Shown here: in pieces, positions 7,917-16,797 of the stretch
Layout of the letters: the number at the start of each line of letters is the position of its first letter
Position numbering within the stretch: the stretch's first letter is position 1
Assembly (NCBI GenBank): GCA_017534745.1
Contig: JAFXVX010000005.1
Coordinates: 62,001-126,000 of the forward strand
DNA: 64,000 nt
Direction: 5' to 3'
From: Bacteroidales bacterium
GTDB lineage: Bacteria > Bacteroidota > Bacteroidia > Bacteroidales > UBA932
Made by a program: the position numbers and the translations under genes
The notes under the pieces: model-generated
Databases searched by the model: none
Told to the model about the DNA's origin: nothing
The model's input: only the letters and a program-made list of their open reading frames with translations

Positions 7917-9242
7917 GTGACAAGGATAAAGCTAATATGGATTGCGCTCTGCGTCGCCCTCGCGGCAGCCTGCAATGACGATGCAGAATTCCGCCGTAGC
8001 GCCTCCCACGATTCCCGCGACGTCCCCCAGACAAGGTCGGACGATCCGGAGACGCGCCGTGTCCTTCTCCTCTATTCCGCCGGCTTCAACTCCCTTTCAT
8101 CGTACCTTAAGGAGGACATCGAAGACGAACTCATGTCCGGCTACATCCCCGGCGACAGCAGGATGGAAAATGTACTCCTTGTCTTCTCAAAACTCACAAC
8201 CGCCCCCCGGAAGTACGAAATCCAGACAGCGCCCGTCCTTTTCCGCCTTTACAAAGACATCAAAGGAAATGTCGTCTCCGACACGCTCCGCACCTGGCCC
8301 GTCGGGACCCGCGCAGTCGATACGGAAGTCGTCCGTGAAGTCCTGACGTACGTCCGCGAAGAATTCCCCGCTGCCGGCTACGGGATGATTTTCTCATCCC
8401 ACAGCACAGGCTGGGTCCCGGACGGCTACTATAGCGACCCTTCCTACTTCGAAGGCGACGACGACACTTTCTGGGGCGCCCCCAGAAAACTTTTCCGCTA
8501 CAGGGAGATCAACGACGGCAGCGGCCCCGACGTCAAGAGCGTCGGTCAGGAGTATGCCAACGGCACCAGCGAATCCTATGAAATAGACCTTGAAGATTTC
8601 GCCGCGGCGATTCCGTACAAGCTTGATTACCTGATCTTTGACTCCTGCCTCATGGGTGGGGTCGAGGTCGCCTGGGCCCTCCGGGACAAGACCTTCCTCG
8701 TCGCTTTCTCCCAGACGGAAATTCTCGCCCAGGGGATGCCTTACAAGACCCTCGGCAAATCCCTCGTCGGCCCTGCCGGTCCCGACGTCGCTCAAGTCTG
8801 CAAGGACTATTTCGAGCAGTACGACTCAGGTAGCACCGGATCCCGCTCTGCCACGATTTCCCTTATAGACACCTCATCGATGGATGAACTTGCCGAAATC
8901 TGCGCAGTCCTTTTCGACCGGTACGGCAGCGCCATAGCGGCCCTTAACTCCAGAACAGTCCAGTGTTTCGGCCGTAATGATCACGGGGTGGCCCACTACT
9001 GGTATTTCGACCTCAGGGACATTCTGGTGAAGGCCGGGGCCAATGAGAGCGACCTGACGGAGTTCGACGCCGTCCTTGAAAAGGTCGTCCTTTACAGCGC
9101 CCACACTCCCTCCTTCCTCGGCATCGTCATCAACACCAACTGCGGACTCAGCATGTACCTTCCTGTCGCAGGCAGCGAATATCTCGACAATTTCTACCGC
9201 AGCAGCATCTCCTGGAACGAGGCCGTATCCCTTGTCAGATAA
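7917..9242 (+). CDS. Clostripain-family (C11) cysteine peptidase, lipoprotein
   Basis: The protein has 441 residues. The C11 dyad is His162 (SSHSTGW) and Cys244 (FDSCLMGG), followed by the family motif FSQTEILAQGMPY. The N-terminus (TRIKLIWIALCVALAAAC) is a lipoprotein signal with the lipobox Cys at residue 19, so the mature enzyme is anchored to a membrane or the cell surface. C11 enzymes cut after Arg or Lys. The start is inferred: no ATG lies ahead of the lipobox, and GTG at 7917 fits the signal length and the promoter, six bases after TACATTTG. CTG at 7911 is the alternative. Confidence 0.82.
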   Translation: MTRIKLIWIALCVALAAACNDDAEFRRSASHDSRDVPQTRSDDPETRRVLLLYSAGFNSLSSYLKEDIEDELMSGYIPGDSRMENVLLVFSKLTTAPRKYEIQTAPVLFRLYKDIKGNVVSDTLRTWPVGTRAVDTEVVREVLTYVREEFPAAGYGMIFSSHSTGWVPDGYYSDPSYFEGDDDTFWGAPRKLFRYREINDGSGPDVKSVGQEYANGTSESYEIDLEDFAAAIPYKLDYLIFDSCLMGGVEVAWALRDKTFLVAFSQTEILAQGMPYKTLGKSLVGPAGPDVAQVCKDYFEQYDSGSTGSRSATISLIDTSSMDELAEICAVLFDRYGSAIAALNSRTVQCFGRNDHGVAHYWYFDLRDILVKAGANESDLTEFDAVLEKVVLYSAHTPSFLGIVINTNCGLSMYLPVAGSEYLDNFYRSSISWNEAVSLVR

Positions 9243-9254
9243 AAATTTTTTCCT

Positions 9255-9347
9255 ATCTTTGCGCGCTCTTTAAAAGCCAAAGGGCTTTTGGTGCAATGGG
9301 GTCCGGGGCGTTTTCCGGACTGAGTAACACATTTTAAACAAAAAGCA
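9255..9347 (+). promoter_or_regulatory. rplY promoter and structured 5' leader
   Basis: TATCTTTG (9255-9262) is the -7 box. The leader of about 80 bases before the rplY ATG folds into two perfect hairpins: AAAAGCC (9273-9279) with GGCTTTT (9284-9290), and GTCCGG (9301-9306) with CCGGAC (9315-9320). The second is not followed by a T-run, so it is not a simple terminator. E. coli L25 is known to repress its own mRNA, so an autoregulatory leader is plausible here but inferred. Confidence 0.45.
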
Positions 9348-9932
9348 ATGAAGCATTTCGCTCTCAGCGGAACCATCCGCGAAAAAGGCAACAAAGCCGT
9401 CATCAAAGCCTTCCGCAGGGAAGGTCTCGTCCCCTGCAACCTCTACGGAGGCGGCATCGAGAATGTACTTTTCACCGTTTCGGCCAGGGATCTCAAGGGT
9501 CTCCTTTACACCCCTTCATCCTTCATCGTCGATCTCTCCCTCTCCAACGGGAAGACCTACACTGCAGTTCTCCACGAGCTCCAGTTCCACCCCGTCAGTG
9601 ACGAGTGCCTCCACATCGACTTCCTCGCCGTCAGCGAAGACAAGCCGATCGCCATCGACGTTCCCCTCGCCCTCGAGGGTCACCCCGTCGGTGTCCAGGC
9701 CGGTGGTAAGTTCACCCAGCTGTCCCGCAAGCTCCGCGTCAGCGGTCTTATGAAGGACCTCCCCGACACCCTGAAGGTGGACATCTCCCCTCTCGGTCTC
9801 GACAAGAGGCTCACAGCAGGCGAGCTCAGCTACGACGGCGTTACCATCCTCTCTCCCAGGACGACCATCATCTGCGCCGTCAAGGCGACCCGCGCTTCCG
9901 CAGCTGCGGCAGCCACCGAGGAAGAGGCCTAA
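9348..9932 (+). CDS. rplY: 50S ribosomal protein L25 / general stress protein Ctc
   Basis: The protein has 194 residues, the long CTC form: an N-terminal L25 domain that binds 5S rRNA (LSGTIREKGNKAVIKAFRREGLVPCNLYGG) and a C-terminal TL5-type beta domain, with an Ala/Glu-rich end. It helps assemble the central protuberance of the large subunit. The next gene, 18 bases downstream, is pth, a pairing conserved in many bacteria. Confidence 0.93.
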   Translation: MKHFALSGTIREKGNKAVIKAFRREGLVPCNLYGGGIENVLFTVSARDLKGLLYTPSSFIVDLSLSNGKTYTAVLHELQFHPVSDECLHIDFLAVSEDKPIAIDVPLALEGHPVGVQAGGKFTQLSRKLRVSGLMKDLPDTLKVDISPLGLDKRLTAGELSYDGVTILSPRTTIICAVKATRASAAAAATEEEA

Positions 9933-9950
9933 AAACCGTCAGCCCGTCGC

Positions 9951-10559
9951 ATGGAATATCTCATCGTCGGACTGGGCAACATCGGAGCGGAATACGCTTC
10001 GACACGCCACAACATCGGATTTATGGTGTTGGACGCCTTCGCAAAGGCGTTCAACACCTTTTTCCTTACAGGACGCTACGGTGACATCGCCGAAGCGACC
10101 TGGAAGGGACGCAAGCTGGTCCTCCTGAAGCCGTCCACCTACATGAACCTCAGCGGCAATGCTGTCCGCTATCACCTTCAGAAAAGGGGTATCCCACTTG
10201 AAAACCTGCTTGTAATCTCCGACGACCTCAACCTACCGTTCGGCAAAATCCGCATGAGGGAGCGTGGCAGCGCCGGGGGGCACAACGGCCTGCAGAATAT
10301 CGCCGACCTCCTGGAGAGCGAGGAGTGGGCCCGCATCCGTGTCGGTATAGGCAACGATTTTTCCCGCGGCGGCCAGATCGGCTTTGTGCTCGGAAATATG
10401 TCCGAAGATGAAATAGCGACCGTAGGAGAACTCTCCGCCCGCATTACGGAAGGGATTAAAATCCTTGTCACGCAGGGTTCGGAAAGAGCAATGAATTTCC
10501 TCAATACGGCCCGCAAAGCTGAAGAAACGCCCCAAAAAAGCGAAAAATCAAGCATTTAA
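9951..10559 (+). CDS. pth: Peptidyl-tRNA hydrolase
   Basis: The protein has 202 residues. It frees tRNA from peptidyl-tRNA that has dropped off the ribosome. The family signature is clear: VGLGNIGAEYASTRHNIGF with Asn10 and catalytic His20, then SDDLNLPFGKIRMRERGSAG and GGHNGL. The C-terminus carries a short charged tail. It forms an operon with rplY. Confidence 0.95.
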   Translation: MEYLIVGLGNIGAEYASTRHNIGFMVLDAFAKAFNTFFLTGRYGDIAEATWKGRKLVLLKPSTYMNLSGNAVRYHLQKRGIPLENLLVISDDLNLPFGKIRMRERGSAGGHNGLQNIADLLESEEWARIRVGIGNDFSRGGQIGFVLGNMSEDEIATVGELSARITEGIKILVTQGSERAMNFLNTARKAEETPQKSEKSSI

Positions 10560-10580
10560 GGCAAAAAAAATGTAAAAATT

Positions 10581-10611
10581 TTTGGTTTCTCATTTTTTTT
10601 ACATACCTTTC
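10581..10611 (+). promoter_or_regulatory. Promoter of the histone-like gene
   Basis: TTTG (10581-10584), 19 bases, then TACCTTTC (10604-10611), one base off the TAnnTTTG consensus. The gene starts at 10663, giving a leader of about 45 bases. Confidence 0.5.
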
Positions 10612-10662
10612 GCAAGATTGACTGACTGATATTCAGTTTTATAAACCAAAAACCAATAAAAA

Positions 10663-10836
10663 ATGAAAGCTCTTATTGAAAAAATCTCAGCTGAATTTGC
10701 AGAGTACGCAAAGAACGCCGAAGCTCAGGAAGTTAAAGGCAACAAGGCTGCTGGCGCCCGCGCCCGCAAGGCCGCTCTTGCTCTTATGAAGGACCTCAAG
10801 GACTTCCGCAAGAAATCCGTCGAGGCTGCAAAATAA
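10663..10836 (+). CDS. Histone H1-like small DNA-binding protein
   Basis: This 57-residue gene begins MKALIEKISAEFAEYAKNAE and ends FRKKSVEAAK. It has 12 Lys and 2 Arg, with GNKAAGARARKAAL in the middle and a Lys-rich C-terminal helix. Small Hc1/H1-like proteins of this length and pattern are widespread in Bacteroidota and are thought to compact the nucleoid. It has its own promoter and a strong terminator, so it is a single-gene unit and probably well expressed. Confidence 0.85.
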   Translation: MKALIEKISAEFAEYAKNAEAQEVKGNKAAGARARKAALALMKDLKDFRKKSVEAAK

Positions 10837-10852
10837 GACTCCTGCGATTTTC

Positions 10853-10884
10853 AAGGCCCGCCTTCGTTGCGGGCCTTTATTTTA
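10853..10884 (+). terminator. Rho-independent terminator of the histone-like gene
   Basis: AAGGCCCGC (10853-10861), a seven-base loop, then GCGGGCCTT (10869-10877): a perfect nine-base-pair stem followed by a T-rich run TTATTTTATT. Confidence 0.9.
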
Positions 10885-10896
10885 TTATAAGGGCAC

Positions 10897-13281
10897 ATGA
10901 AAAGATTATTCAATCTCCTCCTATTCCTTTTTATATATTGTGCCGCTTTCGCCCAGGCAATCTACAGTATTGATGTAGATGTACTCATTGACGATAAGGG
11001 CGATGCGCGCATAACCCAGGTCTGGGACACCGAATCCGTGGACGGTACGGAGTGGTACATCCCCATCGGGAACCTCGGTCAGATGAAAATCAAAGACCTC
11101 ACTGTCTCCGACGAGAACGGGACGGTCTTCGAAACTCTGGAAAAATGGGATGTGGACAGGGACCTCAAGTGGAAAAGAAACAAATGCGGCATAGTTGACA
11201 AGGGATCCTCCGGGGTGGAAGTCTGCTGGGGCAAAGGCAGTTACGGCCACCACACCCACACCGTCGCCTACACGGCGACAGGTCTTGTGGGAAGTTTCTC
11301 CGACTACGACGCCTTCAATTTCAAATTTATCAACGACCAGCTCTCCTCCATCCCCGGCAAAGTCAGCGTGACCATCCGCAACGGGACCGGCAAGGGCAAA
11401 TGGACCTCCGACAATGTCAAGGTCTGGGGCTTCGGTTTCGGCGGTGAAATCTACGTGACCGAAAAGGGCGAAGTCAAGACATACAACACCGAGCCGCTCT
11501 CCCGCTTCAGCGAAGTCATCGTTATGTGCCGTTTCGACAAGGGACTGTTCCACCCCTGGCTGGAGCGTAACCGCCCCTTCAGCGAAATGTTCAACATGGC
11601 TATGGAGGGCAGCGACTACACTCCCCCGCCTGCAAGAATTGACAGCCTCCACGTCTCGGTGCTGTTCAACGAAGAAGGCGGTGCGTTCGTCATGGAGGAG
11701 TGGTACGCCTGTGCGCCTCCCGGCCGCTGGTACGCCATCAGAAACAGTCTCAAGAGGGAGAATACTCCTATTCGCGACGTCAAGGTCAAGATTGACGATG
11801 ACTTACTCGAGGAAATGAGTTACAAGGATTGGAAAACGCACACAACACGCTCTGTGATGGGATGTTACGCATTCTCTGAAAACAAGGGCGGGCGCGTGAA
11901 AGCCATCCGCTGGGCAAGCGCAAAGGACGGCATGCAGACCTTCAAGCTCTATTATCACCTTGATGACGCGGTCAAGAACCTCTCCGACTGTGACGGCTTC
12001 TGCCACCTGTTCATCAACCAGGACATGAACCTGCCCCCCGATAATGTCAAGCTCTACATAATGTACGACGGCATCAATCCGGAGAACACATCGATTGAGT
12101 TTGCGGGCATGGAAGGGAAAGCCGGCGTCCTCAACCGCGGCGCCTACGTCAAGACCACCGACGCCTACGTCAGCGACGAGTCCTACCTCAAGGTCATTGT
12201 ACGCTTCGACGACAGCGTTTTCTCGCTGAAGACCACCCCGGAGGACAGGGACTGGGCGAAGTTCTACAAAGGTGCCCTCCAGGACGTCAAGGCGTCCGAC
12301 CACTACAATGAGGCCGACGTGGCCGCCTCCGACTGGTTCCTCGGCATATTACTATCCCTGCTTGCTTTCTTCACGGGAAAGAAAGTCTGGCGCAAGACCG
12401 GCCATGTGCTCCACAAGGGCGTTTTCGGCACGGCCAAGGTTACCTCCTGGTGGAGGGACATCCCCTTCGGAGGCGATATGGATCCCGCCGCCTGGGTGCT
12501 CAAAAACGGCTGGAAGCACGACAATCCATACAAGTCGAAGGACCTCATCGGCGCCTATTTCCTCAAATGGATCCAGGACGGCATCGTCAAGGTCTCCCTC
12601 TCAGGAGAAGGCCGCAAACAGACGGCGCTCCTGGAGTTCACCGTCGCCAGGCTCCCGGCCGAAACTCCGCCCACGGAAAAGGATCTTTTCGAAATGGCCT
12701 ATCTGGCCTCCGGGAACAACCACATCCTAGAGAAGGACGAATTCAACGCCTGGGCCCGCCGCCACTACACCACAGTGGACAGTTGGGACACCGCTGTTTA
12801 CAGAAGAGGCATCGAGTGGTTCCGCAGCAAGGGCATCAGCGCGAAACTGTATCCCCCGACGCTTGGCTCAGACGGGCAGAAAGAAGCCGTCCAACTTCTC
12901 GGCTTCAAGAACTACCTCTCCGACTTCACCCTCGTCTCCGAGCGTGAGGCCGCCGAGGTCAAACTCTGGAAGCAATACATGATCTACGCCACCCTCTTCG
13001 GCATCGCCGACAAGGTCAGCAGGTCCTTCAAGAAGCTCTATCCCGAGATCTACGCCAGCTACGTCAGCGAGATCGGCCTCGGCTCGATATCCTCATTCGA
13101 CGTCGTGTCCAACATCGGCGCCTCCTTCATCGGAGCAGCCCTCGCGGCCAAGCCCACTCCGTCCTACTCCTCAAGCGGCCATTCCTCCGGCGGCGGAGGC
13201 TGGTCAGGCGGCGGAGGCCACACCTCCTTCGGCGGTGGCGGCGGCTACTCCGGCGGCGGCCACGGCGGCGGAAGTAGATAA
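10897..13281 (+). CDS. Large DUF2207-type membrane protein with two tandem N-terminal domains
   Basis: The protein has 794 residues with an N-terminal signal sequence. Residues about 22-220 form one DUF2207-like beta domain (YSIDVDVLIDDKGDARITQVW, then EWYIPIGNL). Residues about 248-450 look like a second copy (RIDSLHVSVLFNEEGGAFVMEE, then GRWYAIRNSL). A single central membrane helix (WFLGILLSLLAFF, about 483-497) leads to a cytoplasmic part and a C-terminal tail of Gly/Ser with HSSGGGGWSGGGGH. Gly-rich ends are typical of this family. Its function is unknown. A hairpin about 110 bases after the stop may end the transcript. Confidence 0.75.
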   Translation: MKRLFNLLLFLFIYCAAFAQAIYSIDVDVLIDDKGDARITQVWDTESVDGTEWYIPIGNLGQMKIKDLTVSDENGTVFETLEKWDVDRDLKWKRNKCGIVDKGSSGVEVCWGKGSYGHHTHTVAYTATGLVGSFSDYDAFNFKFINDQLSSIPGKVSVTIRNGTGKGKWTSDNVKVWGFGFGGEIYVTEKGEVKTYNTEPLSRFSEVIVMCRFDKGLFHPWLERNRPFSEMFNMAMEGSDYTPPPARIDSLHVSVLFNEEGGAFVMEEWYACAPPGRWYAIRNSLKRENTPIRDVKVKIDDDLLEEMSYKDWKTHTTRSVMGCYAFSENKGGRVKAIRWASAKDGMQTFKLYYHLDDAVKNLSDCDGFCHLFINQDMNLPPDNVKLYIMYDGINPENTSIEFAGMEGKAGVLNRGAYVKTTDAYVSDESYLKVIVRFDDSVFSLKTTPEDRDWAKFYKGALQDVKASDHYNEADVAASDWFLGILLSLLAFFTGKKVWRKTGHVLHKGVFGTAKVTSWWRDIPFGGDMDPAAWVLKNGWKHDNPYKSKDLIGAYFLKWIQDGIVKVSLSGEGRKQTALLEFTVARLPAETPPTEKDLFEMAYLASGNNHILEKDEFNAWARRHYTTVDSWDTAVYRRGIEWFRSKGISAKLYPPTLGSDGQKEAVQLLGFKNYLSDFTLVSEREAAEVKLWKQYMIYATLFGIADKVSRSFKKLYPEIYASYVSEIGLGSISSFDVVSNIGASFIGAALAAKPTPSYSSSGHSSGGGGWSGGGGHTSFGGGGGYSGGGHGGGSR

Positions 13282-13388
13282 ATACTGCTGATTTTCGAAA
13301 AAAGTGAGATTTTTTTCGAAAACGCTGCAACGTTTGGGGAGGAAGTTGCATCTAAAAGGCAAGGTTTAGGTTTTAGTACACGTCATGG

Positions 13389-13425
13389 AGCCGGAGACGA
13401 AGTGATTTCGTCGGTCCGGCTTCTT
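13389..13425 (+). terminator. Possible terminator after the DUF2207 gene
   Basis: AGCCGGA (13389-13395) pairs with TCCGGCT (13415-13421), and inside it GACGAA pairs with TTCGTC, leaving a GG bulge. Only a short T stretch follows, and it overlaps the -33 region of the next gene, so termination strength is doubtful. Confidence 0.45.
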
Positions 13426-13454
13426 GCATTATGGCGTTTTATTGATTATATTTG
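13424..13454 (+). promoter_or_regulatory. Promoter of the M6 protease gene
   Basis: TTG (13424-13426), 20 bases, then TATATTTG (13447-13454). The ATG at 13473 lies 18 bases after the box. Confidence 0.5.
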
Positions 13455-13472
13455 CGCCGTACTGAAACCTTG

Positions 13473-15629
13473 ATGAGAAAGCCTGCGACATTGATCCTGG
13501 CGGCGCTTCTGTTGCTTTCGCTCGAAGCCGCCGCAGTGCGTGTAAGACACAGCGAACTGACCGCCGTGCAGCCGGACGGGACAGTGCTGTCGCTGCTCTC
13601 AAGGGGTGACGAAAATTTCCACTATCTCACAACTTCCGACGGGCGCCTTGTTAAAAGAGGCCCGGACGGCGCGTTCTACTACGCCTATTTCGACAATGAT
13701 GGCAATATTAGGCCCAGCGCCTATCAGGCGGGCAGGCAGGCCCCTGCGGCGGTGCTCGCAGCCGCGAGTTCATTTCCCACCGCAATCATTGACGCCAGGA
13801 TCGCCTCGATGACGGCCCGTCGGGAGATATCCTTCCCCGGTGAGAAGAACCTGATGAAAAGGATGCTCTCCGCCCATCCGTTTGCGGAAGGGTCCACCCC
13901 GCTCACCAAGCACGTCCTCATCATCCTTGCCGAATTCAAGGACACCCCCCACTCCTACGACAAATCCAGGTTTGACGACATGGTTGGTGGAGAAAGCAAC
14001 GGCGCATCCCTCACCTGCTACTTCAACGACCAGTTTCTCGGCAAATTCGAATTTGCATTCGACGTAGTGGACTGGGTCCCGCTCCCGCAAAACAGGGCCT
14101 TCTACGGGGAGAACAACGCCAGAGGCAACGACAAAAATGCAGTTCAGATGGTCATCGACGCCTGCACGGCCGCCGACTCCTCCGTCGATTTCTCAAAATA
14201 CGACGACGACGGCGACGGGAAGGCCGACAATGTCTTCATCTGGTTCTCCGGCAGGGACGAATCCGACGACGAAGCGTCGAACGCCGACTGCATCTGGTCC
14301 CACCACTACAAGCTCAGCTACGTCGGCAAGAGCTTCGATCTTGACGGAGTGACCATAGACTCCTATGCCTGCACATCCGAGCAGATGCGCCTCGCCGGCA
14401 GCAACGACTACACCATGGCCTCGATCGGCACCTTCTGCCACGAGTTCAGCCACACATTCGGCCTCCCCGATCTCTACGACACCGATTACAAAGACAGTGA
14501 AGGCACCGGCAAAGGCCTCTGGCACAGCCTGGGCCTCATGGACGCCGGCAACCAGAACAACGACGGCTACACTCCCCCGTGGTACAACGCGATAGACCGC
14601 CACGAACTCGGTCTGGGCGAGTGCATCCCCCTTACCGTCGGGACGCACACCCTCGAGCCCATCCATAAAAACGGCAGGTATTACATAATGAACACCCCCA
14701 ACGAGGGCGAATACTATCTCTTCGAATGCCGCAGTTCTGAAAAATGGGACGCTTACTGCGGCGGCACCGGCCTTGTAATCTACCACATCGACCAGTCGCA
14801 GAACATGGTCCGGAACACAACGGCGGCTGAACGCTGGCAGAAAAACACCGTCAACTGTGTCCCCTGGCACCAGTGTGCCGACGTCGTCCCCGCGACCCCC
14901 AACGCCAGTGTCGTCTCCCAGGTGTTCTGGCCGAACAGCATTTACCGCGCATACACCCCCCAGGGGATCCCGTCATTCAAATTCTGGGACAACACGCCCT
15001 CCTCCCTCGCGATTATTGACATCAAAAAGAGCGGAGGATCCGTCGAATTCACGGTGACCGACGACTTCTCTCCTGTCCCCTCTGTAGCATCCGCTTCAGC
15101 CTCCGTCTTCCAGGACGCGGCGATAGTCTCCATAACCTCCTCTTCCACAACCTTTGAAGGCGAGGTCGTTGTGGAATGCTACAAAAGCGGCACGACCGAG
15201 CCTTACACCGTCCGCGTAAGCCCCTATTCTCCCGGCAAATACGCGGCGCTTATTGAAGGACTCACCCCCAAGACGGCCTACAGGACGAAGATTTACTTTG
15301 AAGACAATGGCGTGAGCGGGAACATCTGCGAGTCTCTCTCCTTCACGACCAAGACCTACTACCGTGACGGCTCCGGTTCCCTGCCGTTTATCTACTTCAA
15401 CGGCGCAGAGAGGGACGAAAACGGCCGATTCGCGGCCGGCAGTAAAATACCGCTCCGCATCTACAATCTCCCGGAGACCGTCAAGGCCGAATGGAGCTTT
15501 GACGGCAAGCCTATTTCCGCTGGCGGCGACTGCCATTATGAGATCACCCGTTCAGGGCTTCTCAAGGTTATAGCAACCCTCAGGGACGGAAGCCGGGAGA
15601 TCATCACCAAACAGATCAACGTGCAATGA
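13473..15629 (+). CDS. Secreted M6-family metalloprotease
   Basis: The protein has 718 residues with a signal peptide (MRKPATLILAALLLLSLEAAA). The zinc site reads His323-Glu324-x-x-His327 in FCHEFSHTFGLPDLYD, the M6 (immune inhibitor A-like) pattern. An N-terminal propeptide-like part precedes the catalytic domain, and about residues 530-718 hold beta-sandwich modules of fibronectin III type. There is no clear C-terminal sorting domain. It should degrade proteins outside the cell. The in-frame TTG at 13452 is rejected as start because it lies in the -7 box. The stop overlaps the next lipoprotein gene. Confidence 0.88.
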   Translation: MRKPATLILAALLLLSLEAAAVRVRHSELTAVQPDGTVLSLLSRGDENFHYLTTSDGRLVKRGPDGAFYYAYFDNDGNIRPSAYQAGRQAPAAVLAAASSFPTAIIDARIASMTARREISFPGEKNLMKRMLSAHPFAEGSTPLTKHVLIILAEFKDTPHSYDKSRFDDMVGGESNGASLTCYFNDQFLGKFEFAFDVVDWVPLPQNRAFYGENNARGNDKNAVQMVIDACTAADSSVDFSKYDDDGDGKADNVFIWFSGRDESDDEASNADCIWSHHYKLSYVGKSFDLDGVTIDSYACTSEQMRLAGSNDYTMASIGTFCHEFSHTFGLPDLYDTDYKDSEGTGKGLWHSLGLMDAGNQNNDGYTPPWYNAIDRHELGLGECIPLTVGTHTLEPIHKNGRYYIMNTPNEGEYYLFECRSSEKWDAYCGGTGLVIYHIDQSQNMVRNTTAAERWQKNTVNCVPWHQCADVVPATPNASVVSQVFWPNSIYRAYTPQGIPSFKFWDNTPSSLAIIDIKKSGGSVEFTVTDDFSPVPSVASASASVFQDAAIVSITSSSTTFEGEVVVECYKSGTTEPYTVRVSPYSPGKYAALIEGLTPKTAYRTKIYFEDNGVSGNICESLSFTTKTYYRDGSGSLPFIYFNGAERDENGRFAAGSKIPLRIYNLPETVKAEWSFDGKPISAGGDCHYEITRSGLLKVIATLRDGSREIITKQINVQ

Positions 15630-16027
15630 AACGCCTGTCAGTCATAGCAATCCTTCTTGTACTCCTCACTGCCTGCAATCGCAACAAGATGGAGCCGGAG
15701 ATCCTCGAAAGCCCCAATCTGTGCCTTTCAATCAAGGGCAAGACGGTCTTCTCCTACGAGGAGAACGACTGCCAGATCAGTTTCAACCGGGACAAGCGCA
15801 TCTTCCGCATCGGTGACGACACAATGGACGACTTTTTCACCCTAACGACCGGCGTCATCCCGTCCTCCGTGGGAGAAAAAGTCAAGGGCGACCTCCAGTG
15901 GACTTCATCCAACAGTATCCAGAGCCGGAAGTACGTCCAGTTCGAGGTACAGAAAATGGAAAACGGCACCGTGTGGCTCTGGTCAAAGACCGACCGCATC
16001 GCTGCCGTTGTAAAAATCCTGGAATAA
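15626..16027 (+). CDS. Small hypothetical lipoprotein
   Basis: The protein has 133 residues. MKRLSVIAILLVLLTACN is a lipoprotein signal with the lipobox Cys at 17. The mature part (NRNKMEPEILESPNLCLSIK, then beta-rich sequence) matches no family I recognise. The ATG overlaps the stop of the M6 protease gene (ATGA), so it may be made with the protease and could be a chaperone or an inhibitor; that is guesswork. It ends 6 bases from the convergent tpiA. Confidence 0.65.
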   Translation: MKRLSVIAILLVLLTACNRNKMEPEILESPNLCLSIKGKTVFSYEENDCQISFNRDKRIFRIGDDTMDDFFTLTTGVIPSSVGEKVKGDLQWTSSNSIQSRKYVQFEVQKMENGTVWLWSKTDRIAAVVKILE

Positions 16028-16033
16028 ATATTC

Positions 16034-16789
16034 CTAGAAAGCGAGGGCTATTCCGATAAAGTCTTCCGCCTTGAGGGACGCGCCGCCGATAAGGCCGCCG
16101 TCGATGTCCTTCTCGGCGAAGAGTTCCTTCGCGTTGGAAGGCTTGCAGCTGCCACCGTAAAGGATAGTCGTCTCCTCTGCCAGCTCAGCACCGAATTTCT
16201 CCGCAAGGGTCTTGCGGATGAGGGCGTGGATTTCCTCGGCCTGGGCCGCGGTCGCGGTCTTGCCTGTGCCGATAGCCCAGACGGGCTCGTAGGCGATGAC
16301 GATATTTTTCATATCCTCGGCGGAGAAATTGTAGAGGACTGCCTTGACCTGCTGCTTCACGACGTCGAAATGACGGCCGGCTTCCCTCTCGTCGAGGTTC
16401 TCTCCGACGCAGAGGATGACGCCGAGGCCTCCCTCGAGGGCAAGTTTCACTTTCTCAACGAGTTTCTCGTCGGTCTCGCCATAGTACTGACGGCGCTCGG
16501 AGTGGCCGAGGATGGTCCAGCTGCAGCCGGCGTCCTTCAGCATATCGACGGCGACCTCGCCGGTGTATGCGCCCTTGACGTGATCGGCGCAGTTCTGGGC
16601 GGAAAGGGCCACCTTGGAGCCCTTCAGGACCTCAGCGACGCTCACAAGATGCGTAAAAGGAGGGGCGACGATAAGTCCGACGCCTTTGCCGACCTCGCCG
16701 GCTTTCTCCACAACGGCCTTCGCAAGGGCCACACCTTCGGAAACGGTGGTGTTCATCTTCCAGTTTCCAGCAACGATTTTCTTTCTCAT
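16034..16789 (-). CDS. tpiA: Triosephosphate isomerase
   Basis: The protein has 251 residues. It interconverts dihydroxyacetone phosphate and glyceraldehyde 3-phosphate in glycolysis. It has the substrate Lys in AGNWKMN, the catalytic His in LGHSERR, the catalytic Glu in [11 protein letters not shown], and the phosphate loop [10 protein letters not shown]. It is last in an operon with capA (8 bases upstream) and hisS. Confidence 0.97.
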   Translation of the reverse strand: MRKKIVAGNWKMNTTVSEGVALAKAVVEKAGEVGKGVGLIVAPPFTHLVSVAEVLKGSKVALSAQNCADHVKGAYTGEVAVDMLKDAGCSWTILGHSERRQYYGETDEKLVEKVKLALEGGLGVILCVGENLDEREAGRHFDVVKQQVKAVLYNFSAEDMKNIVIAYEPVWAIGTGKTATAAQAEEIHALIRKTLAEKFGAELAEETTILYGGSCKPSNAKELFAEKDIDGGLIGGASLKAEDFIGIALAF

Positions 16790-16797
16790 AACTGTGT

